DNA from: Chrysochromulina tobinii | Lineage: Eukaryota > Haptophyta > Prymnesiales > Chrysochromulinaceae | NCBI GenBank assembly: GCA_001275005.1 | Contig: JWZX01003217.1 | Location: 1 to 54,972 of the forward strand | Length of the DNA stretch: 54,972 bases | Direction of reading: 5' to 3' | Shown here: piece after piece, positions 1-9,600 of the stretch | Layout of the letters: every line of letters begins with the position of its first letter | Numbering within the stretch: position 1 is the first letter of the stretch | Program-made: the position numbers and the translations under genes | The notes under the pieces: generated by a model | The model's database searches: none | The model's input: only the letters and a program-made list of their open reading frames with translations | Told to the model about the DNA's origin: nothing

Positions 1-2937
1 CTTCGAACCAGCCCGCCCGGTTCGCGAGCGCCGTCGCGATCGCTGGCGTGCGGTACTCGGCCTCGTTGAGGCCTTGCGCACCCACGAAGGTGCGGAACGT
101 CGTCGAGTTTGCGCTCCACGCTTTCGAGATCTCGTGCAGCTGGGCGGTGGCGCCAGTGGTGGAGGGGGGGGATGGCGGCGGAAGATGCATATGGGGGGTA
201 TGCGTGTGTGGGGCATGGGGGTGATGCGGGTGATGGGGGTGATGCCTATGCAAGAAAAGTCTCCGGTGCTCTCCTGGGACGTGCTTGTGAGCAGCCCGCT
301 CAATGGATGCCGGGTCGGCATCCTGGCTGATGGTCGGGTCGCTTAGGATACCGCTCTTGGGCGAGGCGAATAGCGTTGTAAAGTCGAGGAACGGGGAGAA
401 CAGTTCTCTGCGAGCGCCGGCGCCAGCTGGAGCGCTCCACTCGAGGTCCACGTAGTACCGGAGCGTCGCGCGTTGGATCTGCTCGTGCGGGCGCAGCTGG
501 TTCGGTCCGAGCCCGATGATGTCGGTGAACTGCACGAGCGCCGAGTCATAGTGGCCGACGGAGCTACTTCCGTCCCAAGTTACTACCGAGTCTTGGGCGC
601 CGACGTAGTCGGGGGTGTCCGAGCGGATCCACGTCGACTGGCAGCCGCCCGTGGAGCTCGAGTTCTCGCCGTTGAACACGTACGAAAATGCCGGGGGTGG
701 GGGCGGCGGAAGAGAGGGGCTCGGGGGCGGCGGCGCACGAGGCGGCGGCAGAGAGGGGCTCGGAGGGGGATGAGGCGGGGCGGGCGGAAACGGCGGCGCG
801 GGCGGCGCGTCGAAGTACACCTCGAGCACCGGCTGCTCCGCAACCGTAGCCCAGGCTGCGGTGCGGATGCCGCACCCGTTGCCAAAGTAGGGCACGAAGA
901 TCCAGCCGTGATTGGGCGTGCCCGTGAGCCACCTGTTGACGCTCGGCGTCACGTCGACGGTTTGCGTGGCCACGTTGCCAGCCAGGTCGTTGACGGACGG
1001 GCCCCAGAGCGTCTCGATGACCGCCGCAGAAAAGGGCCAAGGGGGCGTGGGCATCGGCAGGTTGTTGTACGTCACGGTGCTCGCATTCCAGCCGCGGCGG
1101 AACTCGTGCATCTCCGCCTGGTCGCCAACGTTAGACACGGTGTAGCGGAAGAGCGCGCGGGAGATGGGAGCCATGCCAGAGAGCGCGCTCAGGTCGAATC
1201 TCATCAGCACGAAATCGGCATCGGTCCTGCGGGCAAGCAGTGTAGTCAGGGGAGGAGAGGCATGCACACGTGTGAGCACAGGAGCGCATCGACATCGGAT
1301 GAGGCCGTTGGGAGCAGCAGCTCATGCAGCTGAGCCGACCACGTGGGCAGAGAGAAGGGTTTGTGCGCCGGTGGCCGCGCACGCTGAATTTCCGTCCCAG
1401 AAGACCTCGGTGGCGGTGCCGTAGTTGATGTCCGCAGCTATCATGCGCAGCCACGCGTGCTCAGCGTTGCGGATCGTCATGACCGTGAGCGGGGCGCGGG
1501 GCGGCGAGGGCGGCGGCGAGGGCGAGGGCGGCGGCGGCGGCGGCCGCGCGGGCGGCGAGGGCGGCCTGGGCGGCTGCTGCGCCGCGAGCACGACCAGGTT
1601 GACGCGAACGTTTGGCGGCGCGTTGCACGCGCGCATCGAGGAGCCATCGCCAGATCCACCGAGATACTGCGGCGATGGCATCCAGATCCAGCCGTTGTTG
1701 CCGACGCCGTTGACCCAGCTCTGGACGCTCGCCGTCACGTCGATTTCGAACCAGCCCGTCCGATTCGCGAGCGCGGTCGTGATCGCTGGCGTGCGGTACT
1801 CGGCCTCGTTGAGGCCTTGCGCACCCGCAAAGGTGCGGAACGTGGTGGAGTTTGCGCTCCACTCCTTCGAGATCTCGTGCAGCTGGGCGGAGGCGCCCGG
1901 CGCGTTGGCCGAGAATGTTTCGTCCACGTTGTACCGGAGCGTCGCGCGTTGGATGTACTCGTGCGGGCGCAGCTGGTTCGGCCCGGACCCGATGATGTCG
2001 GGGAACTGCACGAGCACCGAGTCGTAGTGGCCGGTGGAGCTGCTCCCGTCCCACCACAGGCCCGTGTCTTGGGCGCCGATGTAGTCGGGGTTGTCGGAGC
2101 GGATCCACGTCGACTGGCAGCCGCCCGTGTAGCTCGAGTTCTCGCCGTTGAACACGTACGAAAATGCCGGGGGGGGGGCGGCTGCGTTGGGGAGGGAGGA
2201 GGAGGCGGCGCCGAAGGCGGCGTCAACGGTTCGAAGTCGAGGTACGGGGTTCGCGAGGCGTCGAGAGAGTTCGTCATCTCAACCCCGACTCCGTTGGTGC
2301 CGCCAGTGGGCAACACGATCCAGCCGTTGTTCACACGGCTACCCGCGAGCCACGCGGCAACCGAGGAGGTCACGTCAAACCTATTCCAGCCAAGGACGCC
2401 TGGGAAGGTTCCGGTGGTTCCACTGGGAACGTTGGTGGGCCTCCACGATGCCGATGCGAATGGGAGGTTGTTCCACGTGACTGTGGACTGTCGAAAGCAG
2501 GGAGGGGCGGAGAGGGACGCGTCAGCGGGAAGGGGTCTCAGCCAGGGTGCCGCACGCGGTTGTGAGGGGAGTGCGCGCGTCTTTGCGGTCGGCGTGCGCA
2601 CCTCACTCCATGGAACGACGAGCTCGCGGAGCGAGGCGTTGTTGCCCGCGTCGGACACAAAGTAGTTGAGCCAGGCGGATTTGCCAGGCACGAGCGTGGC
2701 ACCGACGTAAGAGCGCAAGTCGAACTTGATCAGGAGGGCGGACGTGTCAGTAGTGACGCCTGAGATGACCTGTGTGGCCGAGATCGTCAATGGGCCGTCC
2801 CACCATGCTTGAGTTTCGGTGTTTAAGTTCCAGGTCGGGTAGAGGTTCCTGATGTACGTATCAGAGACGACACTCGGGCCTCTGAGGATCACGCCCGTGG
2901 CCGAGGCCACCAACGCGAGGAAGAGCGTGGCTCTCAT
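1..2937 (-). CDS. Secreted multi-module DNRLRE-like repeat protein (3' end outside window)
   Basis: Start chosen at the ATG at 2937 because it opens a clear signal peptide (MRATLFLALVASATG). At least four beta-sandwich modules of the DNRLRE type follow, joined by Pro-rich linkers: module A (about 2880-2250), B (2155-1590), A' (1480-815) and B' (670-1, cut by the window edge). Each has the family's features: a chain of the type LLIKFDL, a segment STVTWNNLP, then a domain end of the type FDVT-W-NNGW. Two introns fit: 2488-2601 (GTGCGC...CAG, 114 nt, in frame) and 1227-1382 (GTGCGC...CAG, 156 nt). Splicing the first restores the family motif WSE-STVTWNN. Between A and B a run of ten C at 2169-2178 (coding strand) breaks the frame; one added C restores it. 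B' carries a 270-nt insert at 149-418. Likely a cell-surface or extracellular matrix protein; ligand unknown. Domain identity is moderately sure, exact product less so. Confidence 0.75.
149..426 (-). repeat. 270-bp insertion flanked by 8-bp direct repeats inside module B'
   Basis: Modules B (around 1745-2180) and B' (1-700) are nearly identical at nucleotide level, but B' holds 270 extra bases. The extra block is bracketed by GGCGCCAG at 149-156 and 419-426, and module B has no counterpart. The block includes a GGGTGATG-type short repeat near 228-244. It is a multiple of three and open in the gene's frame, so it could be translated as a His/Pro-rich loop or be an intron-like insertion. No obvious canonical GT donor sits at its edge. 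Confidence 0.6.
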
Positions 2938-3210
2938 GAACGCGTGGTGACGTCGTCGATGCGAAAGCGGTGCGGAAAGCCCAAACGCAAACGCCGGTGA
3001 GCCGACGGAGTCTCCGCGAACCTGCGCCGACGGAGATGTCCTTTCGGCAATGGGAGCTTCGAACTCTTCCCATTTGGAAACATCGAGCTCCCCAGTTTTT
3101 TCGACGAACACTGACGGATCCACAGTTTGTACAGTTTGGGATTGTGGCGGCGTGCGAGTGCGTTCGCGAGCCGGTTCGGAGCTGACCGTTTCTCAAAAGC
3201 CCAAAGCCAT

Positions 3211-3311
3211 ATTTGCGAAAAGAGCTCAGAATGATACGCGCTGCCGCGCCCGCGCAACGCCTCGACCACGTTTGCGAAAAGGTCGGCTACGTTTGCGAAA
3301 AGGTCAGCTCT
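3211..3311 (+). promoter_or_regulatory. Repeated TTTGCGAAA motifs in the divergent intergenic region
   Basis: TTTGCGAAA occurs at 3212-3220, 3271-3279 and 3292-3300. The last two lie in tandem units of about 21 bp (3270-3311). A reverse-oriented variant (TTCGCAAAC) lies just after the proposed start at 3330. The region lies between two divergently transcribed genes. The motif resembles the TTTSGCG core of E2F sites, but that link is only by eye. Confidence 0.35.
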
Positions 3312-3329
3312 GTACGGGCGCGTGCGTCC

Positions 3330-6002
3330 ATGTTCGCAAACGTGCGAGCCGCGGCCGAGAAGGCGGCGGAGAAGATCAAAGAGGAAGCGCAAAGGGCCCA
3401 AGAGAAGCTCAAGGAGGAGTCGCAGAAGGCTGCTGAAAAATGGAAGGAGGAGAGTGGCAAACTGACCGGGAAGCTCAAGGATGGGTCTGAGAAGATGAAG
3501 GCCGGGCTCGCCGAGAAGCTCAAAGAATTGGCGGCTGAAAAGCTTCCCGAGGAGGAGGAGGGAGAGGAGGAGGAGGAGGGAGAGGAGGAGGAAACTGAAG
3601 AGGGCGAGGAGGAGGAGGAGGAGGAAATAGAGGAGGGCTCGAGCACAGCAAGAACTGCACTCCGCCAAATGTACAGCCCGGAGGAGCGTGGAAGTGCAAA
3701 GGAGCTGGCAAAGGAGCTGGCGAAGGAGCTGGCGAAGGAGCAGGATGAGCTGGCGAGCGTGCGTGCACAGCTCGGGCAGGCGCTAGCATCAAAGATGGAC
3801 GCGGAGGCGCAGCTGATGCAAAAGTTGCGCGCTGCACTAAAGGCGAAGGCGGACATGGCGGCGCAACTGATGCAAGTGCGCGTGTCGGCGGTGGTGGCCG
3901 CAAACGCGGCGGCAGCCGCAGACGAGGAGGCGACGATCGAGGCAGCTGTTGCATCCGCGGTGGAGCGGGCGGCGGCGGCGGCGGCGGCAGACAAGGAGGC
4001 GGCGGTGGAGGCGGCGGTGGCGGTGGCGGCAGCGGCAGCTGCGGAAAAGGCATCGTCGGCGGCGGTGGCAGAAAAGGAGGCGGCGGTCCATGAGATGATG
4101 GCCGAGCATGCAAGGGCGCTCGCAGCTGCAGCAGAGGCCTCCGCGGCGGCCGAGGCCAAGGCCAAGGAGTGGGTGGCCGCGGAGTTGAGGACCGCACAGG
4201 AGGCTCACGCGGCGGCGAAGCAAGCGGCCGATGCCACAGGTGAGAAGCTCAGCGAAGCGCTTTCGGCGCTTGGGTCCCTAAAGGAGCTGGCGGAGCAGCA
4301 GAAGGCAGATTTGCAGCGCGCGGCAACGGAGCGAGCCGAGGCGGTGCAGCGGGAGGCGACGCTGCAAGGAGCGCTCGCGGCGCAAGAGGAGGCGATCGAG
4401 ACGGACAGGGCAGCCACGGGCAGCGCGCAGCAGGCGGCAGTGCAGCGTGCGTTGGCGGAGGCGCACGAGAAGGCGGCGGAGCAGCTTCGAGCGTCTGCGG
4501 CGACCCATGAGCAACTGCGCAAGGCCCTAGAAGAGGCGGAGGCGAAGGCAGCGGCCAGCTTGTCGCAGCTCGCCGCAGCAGAGGAGGCGCTCGAGGAGCA
4601 AGCCGCGCAAGAAACGGCGGCTGAAGCGGCGTTGGCCAAGGAGAGGGCGGCGACGGCGGCGGTGCTGGCGGCGGCCGAGGCAAAGGCGCAGGCCTCCATC
4701 GCGCGCGCCTCGCAGCTGGAAGCGAGCCTCGCAGTCGCCCAAGCGGCTGGTGCAAGGCTCGCGGCGGAGGCGAGGCGCGCCAATGAGTCCCTCGAGGTGG
4801 CGACGGCGGACAAGCAGGCTGCGTGGGAGGCGGCGGCGGCGGCGGCGGAGGTAGAGCGCAGCCGGATGGAGGCGGAGCTCGAGGAGCGCAAACAGGCGAT
4901 GCGGACGATGCGGCGGCTCGCGGATGCGCAGATTGCGGAGGCGTCGGAGGCGGTGGCGCAGAAGATGGTGGCGGCGGCGGAGCGTGTACAGGAGCTCGAA
5001 ACGGCATTCAAGGAGGTGGCCAAGGATAAGGCGGCAATGCAGGAGCGTCTAGCGGCGGCCGAGCAGGAAGCGAGCGAGTCCTCGGCGCAGGCGGCACAGC
5101 TTGTGTCCGAGACGGCGCCCTTGCGTGAGCGCGTGGGTGCTCTGCAGGAGGCGGCCGCACAGGTGGCCGCAAGAGCCGCAGCCGAGAAGAGCGCCGCGCT
5201 CGCTGCAGCAGCCGCGCAGAGCGAGGCGGCGCTTGCCGCGGCGGTGGCTGACGCGGTGGCAGCGGAGCGGCAAGCGGCGGCCACCGCCGCCGCTGCAGCG
5301 GCGGCCGCGTACGACCAGCAGAGGGAGGCGGCGGCGGCTGAGGCGGCCCAAGCCCTGGCCTCTGCGGCAGCCGCACACGTGGCGACGCTCGAGGCCGCCC
5401 TAGCGGAGCACAAGGCCGCCACCAGCGCCGCCGCCGAGGCCGCCGTCGAGGCTGCGAAGCAAGACTTCATCGCGAACTCGGCTACGGCTATCGAGGCGGC
5501 TGCCCTGAAGCGGAAGTTGCAAGTGGCTGACGATCGTGAGAGGGCTCTGCGCGAGCGGTTGACAAGCCTCGAGGCGGAGGTAACGGCACGCAGCGCAGCG
5601 ATGGCGACCGCCGAGGCGACTGCGCACGCAGAGAAGAGGGAAAGGGAGCTGCTTCGCGATCGCGTGACCGCGCTCGAGGCCGAGGTGGACCAAGAGCGAA
5701 CGCGCGGAAGGTCGCTGGCCGAGGAGGAGGCCGCCGTCGCGGTCAAGCCGTCTCTGAGCGACTACGTGTCGAGGCTCTTTGCATGCACGCCGTCGCGCGG
5801 CGGCGTGCGCGGCGGGCGCTACTCACGTAGCGGTGTAGCGCTCGCGGATAATGACGGGCTCGATGGGCTTGGCAACCACCCGCTTGCTGCAGCCGGCGCG
5901 AGGGATGGGGCCGAGTCGAGGGCGGAGGGCGAGGCGGAGAGCACTGAAGCTAGGGGCGGCGCCCCACGCCACGTGCCCGTACGTAATGAAACGATGCCGT
6001 GA
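3330..6002 (+). CDS. Very long alanine/glutamate-rich coiled-coil protein
   Basis: The ATG at 3330 is preferred (about 890 aa) because it opens the amphipathic repeat and follows tandem promoter-like motifs; an in-frame ATG at 3231 would add 33 residues. The first 70 residues are lysine-rich 11-mer-like helices (KAAEKIKEEAQRAQEKLKEE), reminiscent of LEA or apolipoprotein helices. They are followed by an acidic Glu tract (about 3547-3636) and then some 650 residues of uninterrupted Ala/Glu/Lys heptads typical of coiled coils. The last 80 residues are not helical and end in a charged, low-complexity tail. No enzyme motif was seen. The gene is divergent from the DNRLRE gene with about 390 bp between the starts. 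A structural or scaffold role is inferred only from composition. Confidence 0.7.
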   Translation: MFANVRAAAEKAAEKIKEEAQRAQEKLKEESQKAAEKWKEESGKLTGKLKDGSEKMKAGLAEKLKELAAEKLPEEEEGEEEEEGEEEETEEGEEEEEEEIEEGSSTARTALRQMYSPEERGSAKELAKELAKELAKEQDELASVRAQLGQALASKMDAEAQLMQKLRAALKAKADMAAQLMQVRVSAVVAANAAAAADEEATIEAAVASAVERAAAAAAADKEAAVEAAVAVAAAAAAEKASSAAVAEKEAAVHEMMAEHARALAAAAEASAAAEAKAKEWVAAELRTAQEAHAAAKQAADATGEKLSEALSALGSLKELAEQQKADLQRAATERAEAVQREATLQGALAAQEEAIETDRAATGSAQQAAVQRALAEAHEKAAEQLRASAATHEQLRKALEEAEAKAAASLSQLAAAEEALEEQAAQETAAEAALAKERAATAAVLAAAEAKAQASIARASQLEASLAVAQAAGARLAAEARRANESLEVATADKQAAWEAAAAAAEVERSRMEAELEERKQAMRTMRRLADAQIAEASEAVAQKMVAAAERVQELETAFKEVAKDKAAMQERLAAAEQEASESSAQAAQLVSETAPLRERVGALQEAAAQVAARAAAEKSAALAAAAAQSEAALAAAVADAVAAERQAAATAAAAAAAAYDQQREAAAAEAAQALASAAAAHVATLEAALAEHKAATSAAAEAAVEAAKQDFIANSATAIEAAALKRKLQVADDRERALRERLTSLEAEVTARSAAMATAEATAHAEKRERELLRDRVTALEAEVDQERTRGRSLAEEEAAVAVKPSLSDYVSRLFACTPSRGGVRGGRYSRSGVALADNDGLDGLGNHPLAAAGARDGAESRAEGEAESTEARGGAPRHVPVRNETMP

Positions 6003-6656
6003 GGTGAAACGCAGAGCGTTCCTGTTGCGCGCCATAGGGAATCTGCAGGCTGCTGGACGGTCGCTTTCGGCACAAGGTCAGCGATCATGAGCAGTAGCGA
6101 ATTCTTTGGTGTTCACACGTAACATCTTCGATGTCGACGTGTCCGTAGGCCTTACCGTACAAGAACGGTTGATGGTTGATCCGGTTAGAGTATAGAGCTT
6201 CGAGGATCGAGCGTGTCCCGGTCTTGTCTAGCTGGAGCGGTCGTCGTTACGTACTACTGAGTCGTGAGTCGAGCGTGTACACACCGCCTGTACTGCGGTA
6301 CTCCGCACTGCCATGCGGTGCCTACGCTATACAGTGCAAGTACCGTACTACCGACGAACACAACTAAAGGCGTTCCACGAGCTCGGCTGTAGTACCGAAC
6401 ACGGTCGCTGTTAGTAGGCCGTACACAACTAAAAAACAAGTACGAGTACTAAAAACAAGTATGTACGAGAGCGAGCGAAGGGGGGTTGACGCTGCGCAAC
6501 ACGAGGGGCGGGGAGGTGCCACGAAGGCCGACCGTGAACGGCAGTGGCGTTGCGAGCTGTGTAGCGCGGCGAGCCGGAGAAGCTGGCCGGAAGGCAGCGG
6601 CAGCAGCGCACATAACTCACTAACGTTCATCACGTCGTGCTGGTGCGGCTCGCCGT
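6003..6656. other. Convergent intergenic region, no gene seen
   Basis: This stretch lies between the ends of the coiled-coil gene and the TRPM-like gene. It is lower in GC than its neighbours and has many GTAC/TACGTA words (for example around 6240-6360 and 6410-6460). No reading frame with family resemblance, tRNA or long repeat was recognised. Presumably it contains both 3' UTRs. Confidence 0.5.
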
Positions 6657-9600
6657 TCACCGACCACGCCCAGGCCACTTAAGCGGCTCGAGCACCGCGG
6701 CCTTGACTAGCTGCTGTGTCTCCTGCTGCTGCCGCTGCTGGTCCGGTGCGGGTGCAGCGCTCACGGGTGCAGCGTTCACCGGTGCGGCGCTCCCCCTCAC
6801 GGGTGCGATGCGCGTGGGATCGAGATCTGCGGGGGATCTGCGGGAGATCTGCGTGGGATCGAGATCTGCGCGCGCCTGCCGGTAGCCCACCTGGGCCGCG
6901 TAGGGGTCGAGGCCGGGCTGGAGGCGAGCAGCAGCAGCGCGACGGTACTCGGCCTCGCGCCGATACTCAGCCTGCTGCCGGACCGCTGCCTGCTCCTGCT
7001 CGAGGCGGAGTATCGCTAGCTGCCTCTCGAAGTGCTCGGCCTCGGCGCGCTCCGCCGCGCTCATGACGCGCGTGGCGCGCTGCACGGCCAGCAGGCTATC
7101 GAGCTGCTCACGCAACCCATCGAGTTGACGCTCCATCACCGGGACACGCGCCGTGTTGAGCGGATCGCGCGCCTCGTCGCCCAACATGGCGCCATGGGTG
7201 GGGCTGTTGAGCGCCGTGATGAGCGCGGATAGCCGCTTGAGCTCCGAGCAGATCTCGTGCAGCGAGATCTCGTGCAGCGTGGCCTGCACGGCGCCCATTG
7301 TCGACTCGAGGGCGCCCACGCGCTCCTCGAGTTCACTGAGCTCCTCGAGCTGCTGCGCATCGTCCGCCGCCGCCGCCGCCGCCGTGCGGCCCATCACGGC
7401 GCCCGGAACAGCGCCCATCACGGCGCCATCACCGTGCGGCGAGGCGGCTGGCCAGCGAGCGCGGGCGAAGACGCCACCTGGCATGCGACGAGTGGCCGCG
7501 GAGCGCGACGCTTCTCGTGCCGCGAGCTTCGACTCCAGTTGGTTAGGGTCGCGAATGCACTTCCGGCCGCAAGACAAGGGGGGAAGTGTCTTGCGGCCGT
7601 TGATGGTCGGAATGGCGCCGTCCCTGGGCACGGGGACGCCCGGGTGAGGAGGAGGTGCAGCCGCAGCGCCCGCGCCGTGCATGCCGCCAAACTCGAGCCG
7701 CGCCTCGAGCATCGCCGAGATCGACTCGAGCTTGTGCGTCACAAGCTGAGCCTCTTCCCGCGACAGCTGGCCGCGCGACGAGAGGCGCCCTGCCTCGCGC
7801 TCCGTGCGCTCCGCGATCGTGCGCTGCATCACGAGGAGCTTTTGGAGCGCGCGCCGCTCGACGGCATTGGCCTCGGGCCGCGTGAAGACGGTGCGCTTGT
7901 CCTGCTCAAAGGGGCGCATGCCGTTGGCCGAGTGCGCGCGGAAGAATCGGCGAGGCGTCTTCGAAATGTCCTCGAGCGACTGCTCACGCACAAGGCGCAG
8001 CCGCGTCTTGAGCTCGGGCGGCCCGGCGGCGGACGTCCCTGTCCTCGGCCCGTCCGCCTTCTCCCCGGAGGCGGCGCGCTGCTGCATCGCCTGTCGAAGG
8101 CGCTGCGCCTCAAGGCTCGCCTGCGCCACGCGCTTCCACGACGCACGGAGACGCGGCCACGTCATCACAAAGTCGATGGGCAGCACGAGCAGGATGAAGG
8201 GCGCGGGGATCGGGTGCTGGAGCAAGAAGACGGCCACCGACAGCGCCTTGTTCATATTCATGTGCTCACGCGACGCGTCGACGACCTCCGAGTAGCGTGC
8301 GTTGAACATGGCGATCAGCAAGTTGACGAAGAGGATGAGGACGAGCAGGCAGTAGAGCCACAGGAAGAAGGGCGCGACCAGGGCGCTGCCCGGGGAGCCG
8401 GCGATCTCGGCCGGGTTGAAGTAGCCAAAGGTAGCCCAAAAGGGGGCGAAGAAGGGCCCCGCGGCTGATACATCGAGCTCCTGGTTGAACCAAGGGTGGA
8501 GCGGACCCGCGCCATGCTCGGACTGGTAGTGGGGCAGCAGCAGGTTGAGCGCGACGCCGAAGCCCGATCCGATCACGATGACGAGCGGCAGCCAGAAGCG
8601 CAGATCGTACGCCATGCGAGAGGCGGCGATGATCAGCGCGCCGAGCGTCTCCGAGACGGAGAAGATCTCGGTCAGGCTGAAGAAGATGGGGAGCGCGGCG
8701 ATCGCGAGCAGCGTGCGCAGCACCTCGGTCGCCACCGTCCAACCGCAGTTGCCCGCTGGCGCGCCGTGCTGCCAGCCGCCGCCGTGCTGCAGGAAGTAGT
8801 GCTCGCTCTGCGACTGGCCGGGCAGGCTGTCATGGCGTGCACGGATCCGCCCGTCGGCGCGCAGGTCGAGGAACGCGATCAGATCGGTCGCCTCGGCTGC
8901 GGTCAGAGATGCAAAAGGGTCGCCACGCCGAAACCAGAGAGCGCAAGCGAAGAATGCGAGGAGCGAGACGATCGTGAGCGCATCAACCCACTTGTACACG
9001 CTGTACTTGCGACCCCATCCTTGGACCGTGGCGACGAAGAGGGCGAGCTGGTATGCCTTGGCGACGACCCAGATGAAGAGCACCAGGTGTGCCGTGTACA
9101 GGGGCTGGCAGAGCGGCAGAAAGGAGACCCACACGAAGAGGCCGGTGAACGCGTAGTGTGAGACCATGTCGAGCACGCGCTTGACGAGAGGGATTTGCAG
9201 CAGCCCAACGAGATGCTCGTACCGGTGCACCCGCATCGTGAGCACGTGCCCTTTTGCGGTAGGGTCGAACCCCTGCCGGGTGTGCCGTGCACCTTCCTCG
9301 GCGATGGGCCGGATGGGCCACCGGTATAGATCGTTGAGCTCCGTCCAGATCCACGGCCAGTGGATGGGGAAGAAGAGGAGCTGCCAGATCAGGCCGAGCA
9401 CGAGCGTGAGGGGCGCGCTATGCTTCGTGCGCAGCATGATGCGCCCGCACGCGGCCGAGCGCCCATTCCACATCTCCTCGACGAGCGCCTGGCAGTACCG
9501 ATGCGAGATGAACTTCTTGTTCTCAAGCTCGACCGCGACCTCGAAGAGGGACGAGCGCCGGTGGCGCGTACCCAGCTCGGCCGAGTCGCCCTCTGAGGTG

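Noticed and set aside
3287-5746. Long Ser/Ala-rich minus-strand frames opposite the coiled-coil gene
   Set aside because: Ala/Glu codons (GCG, GAG) read backwards give Arg, Ser and Leu without stops. No domain and no start context; they are shadows.
6429-6682. Possible small genes in the 6003-6656 gap
   Set aside because: Short, different frames, no motif; codon use unlike neighbours.
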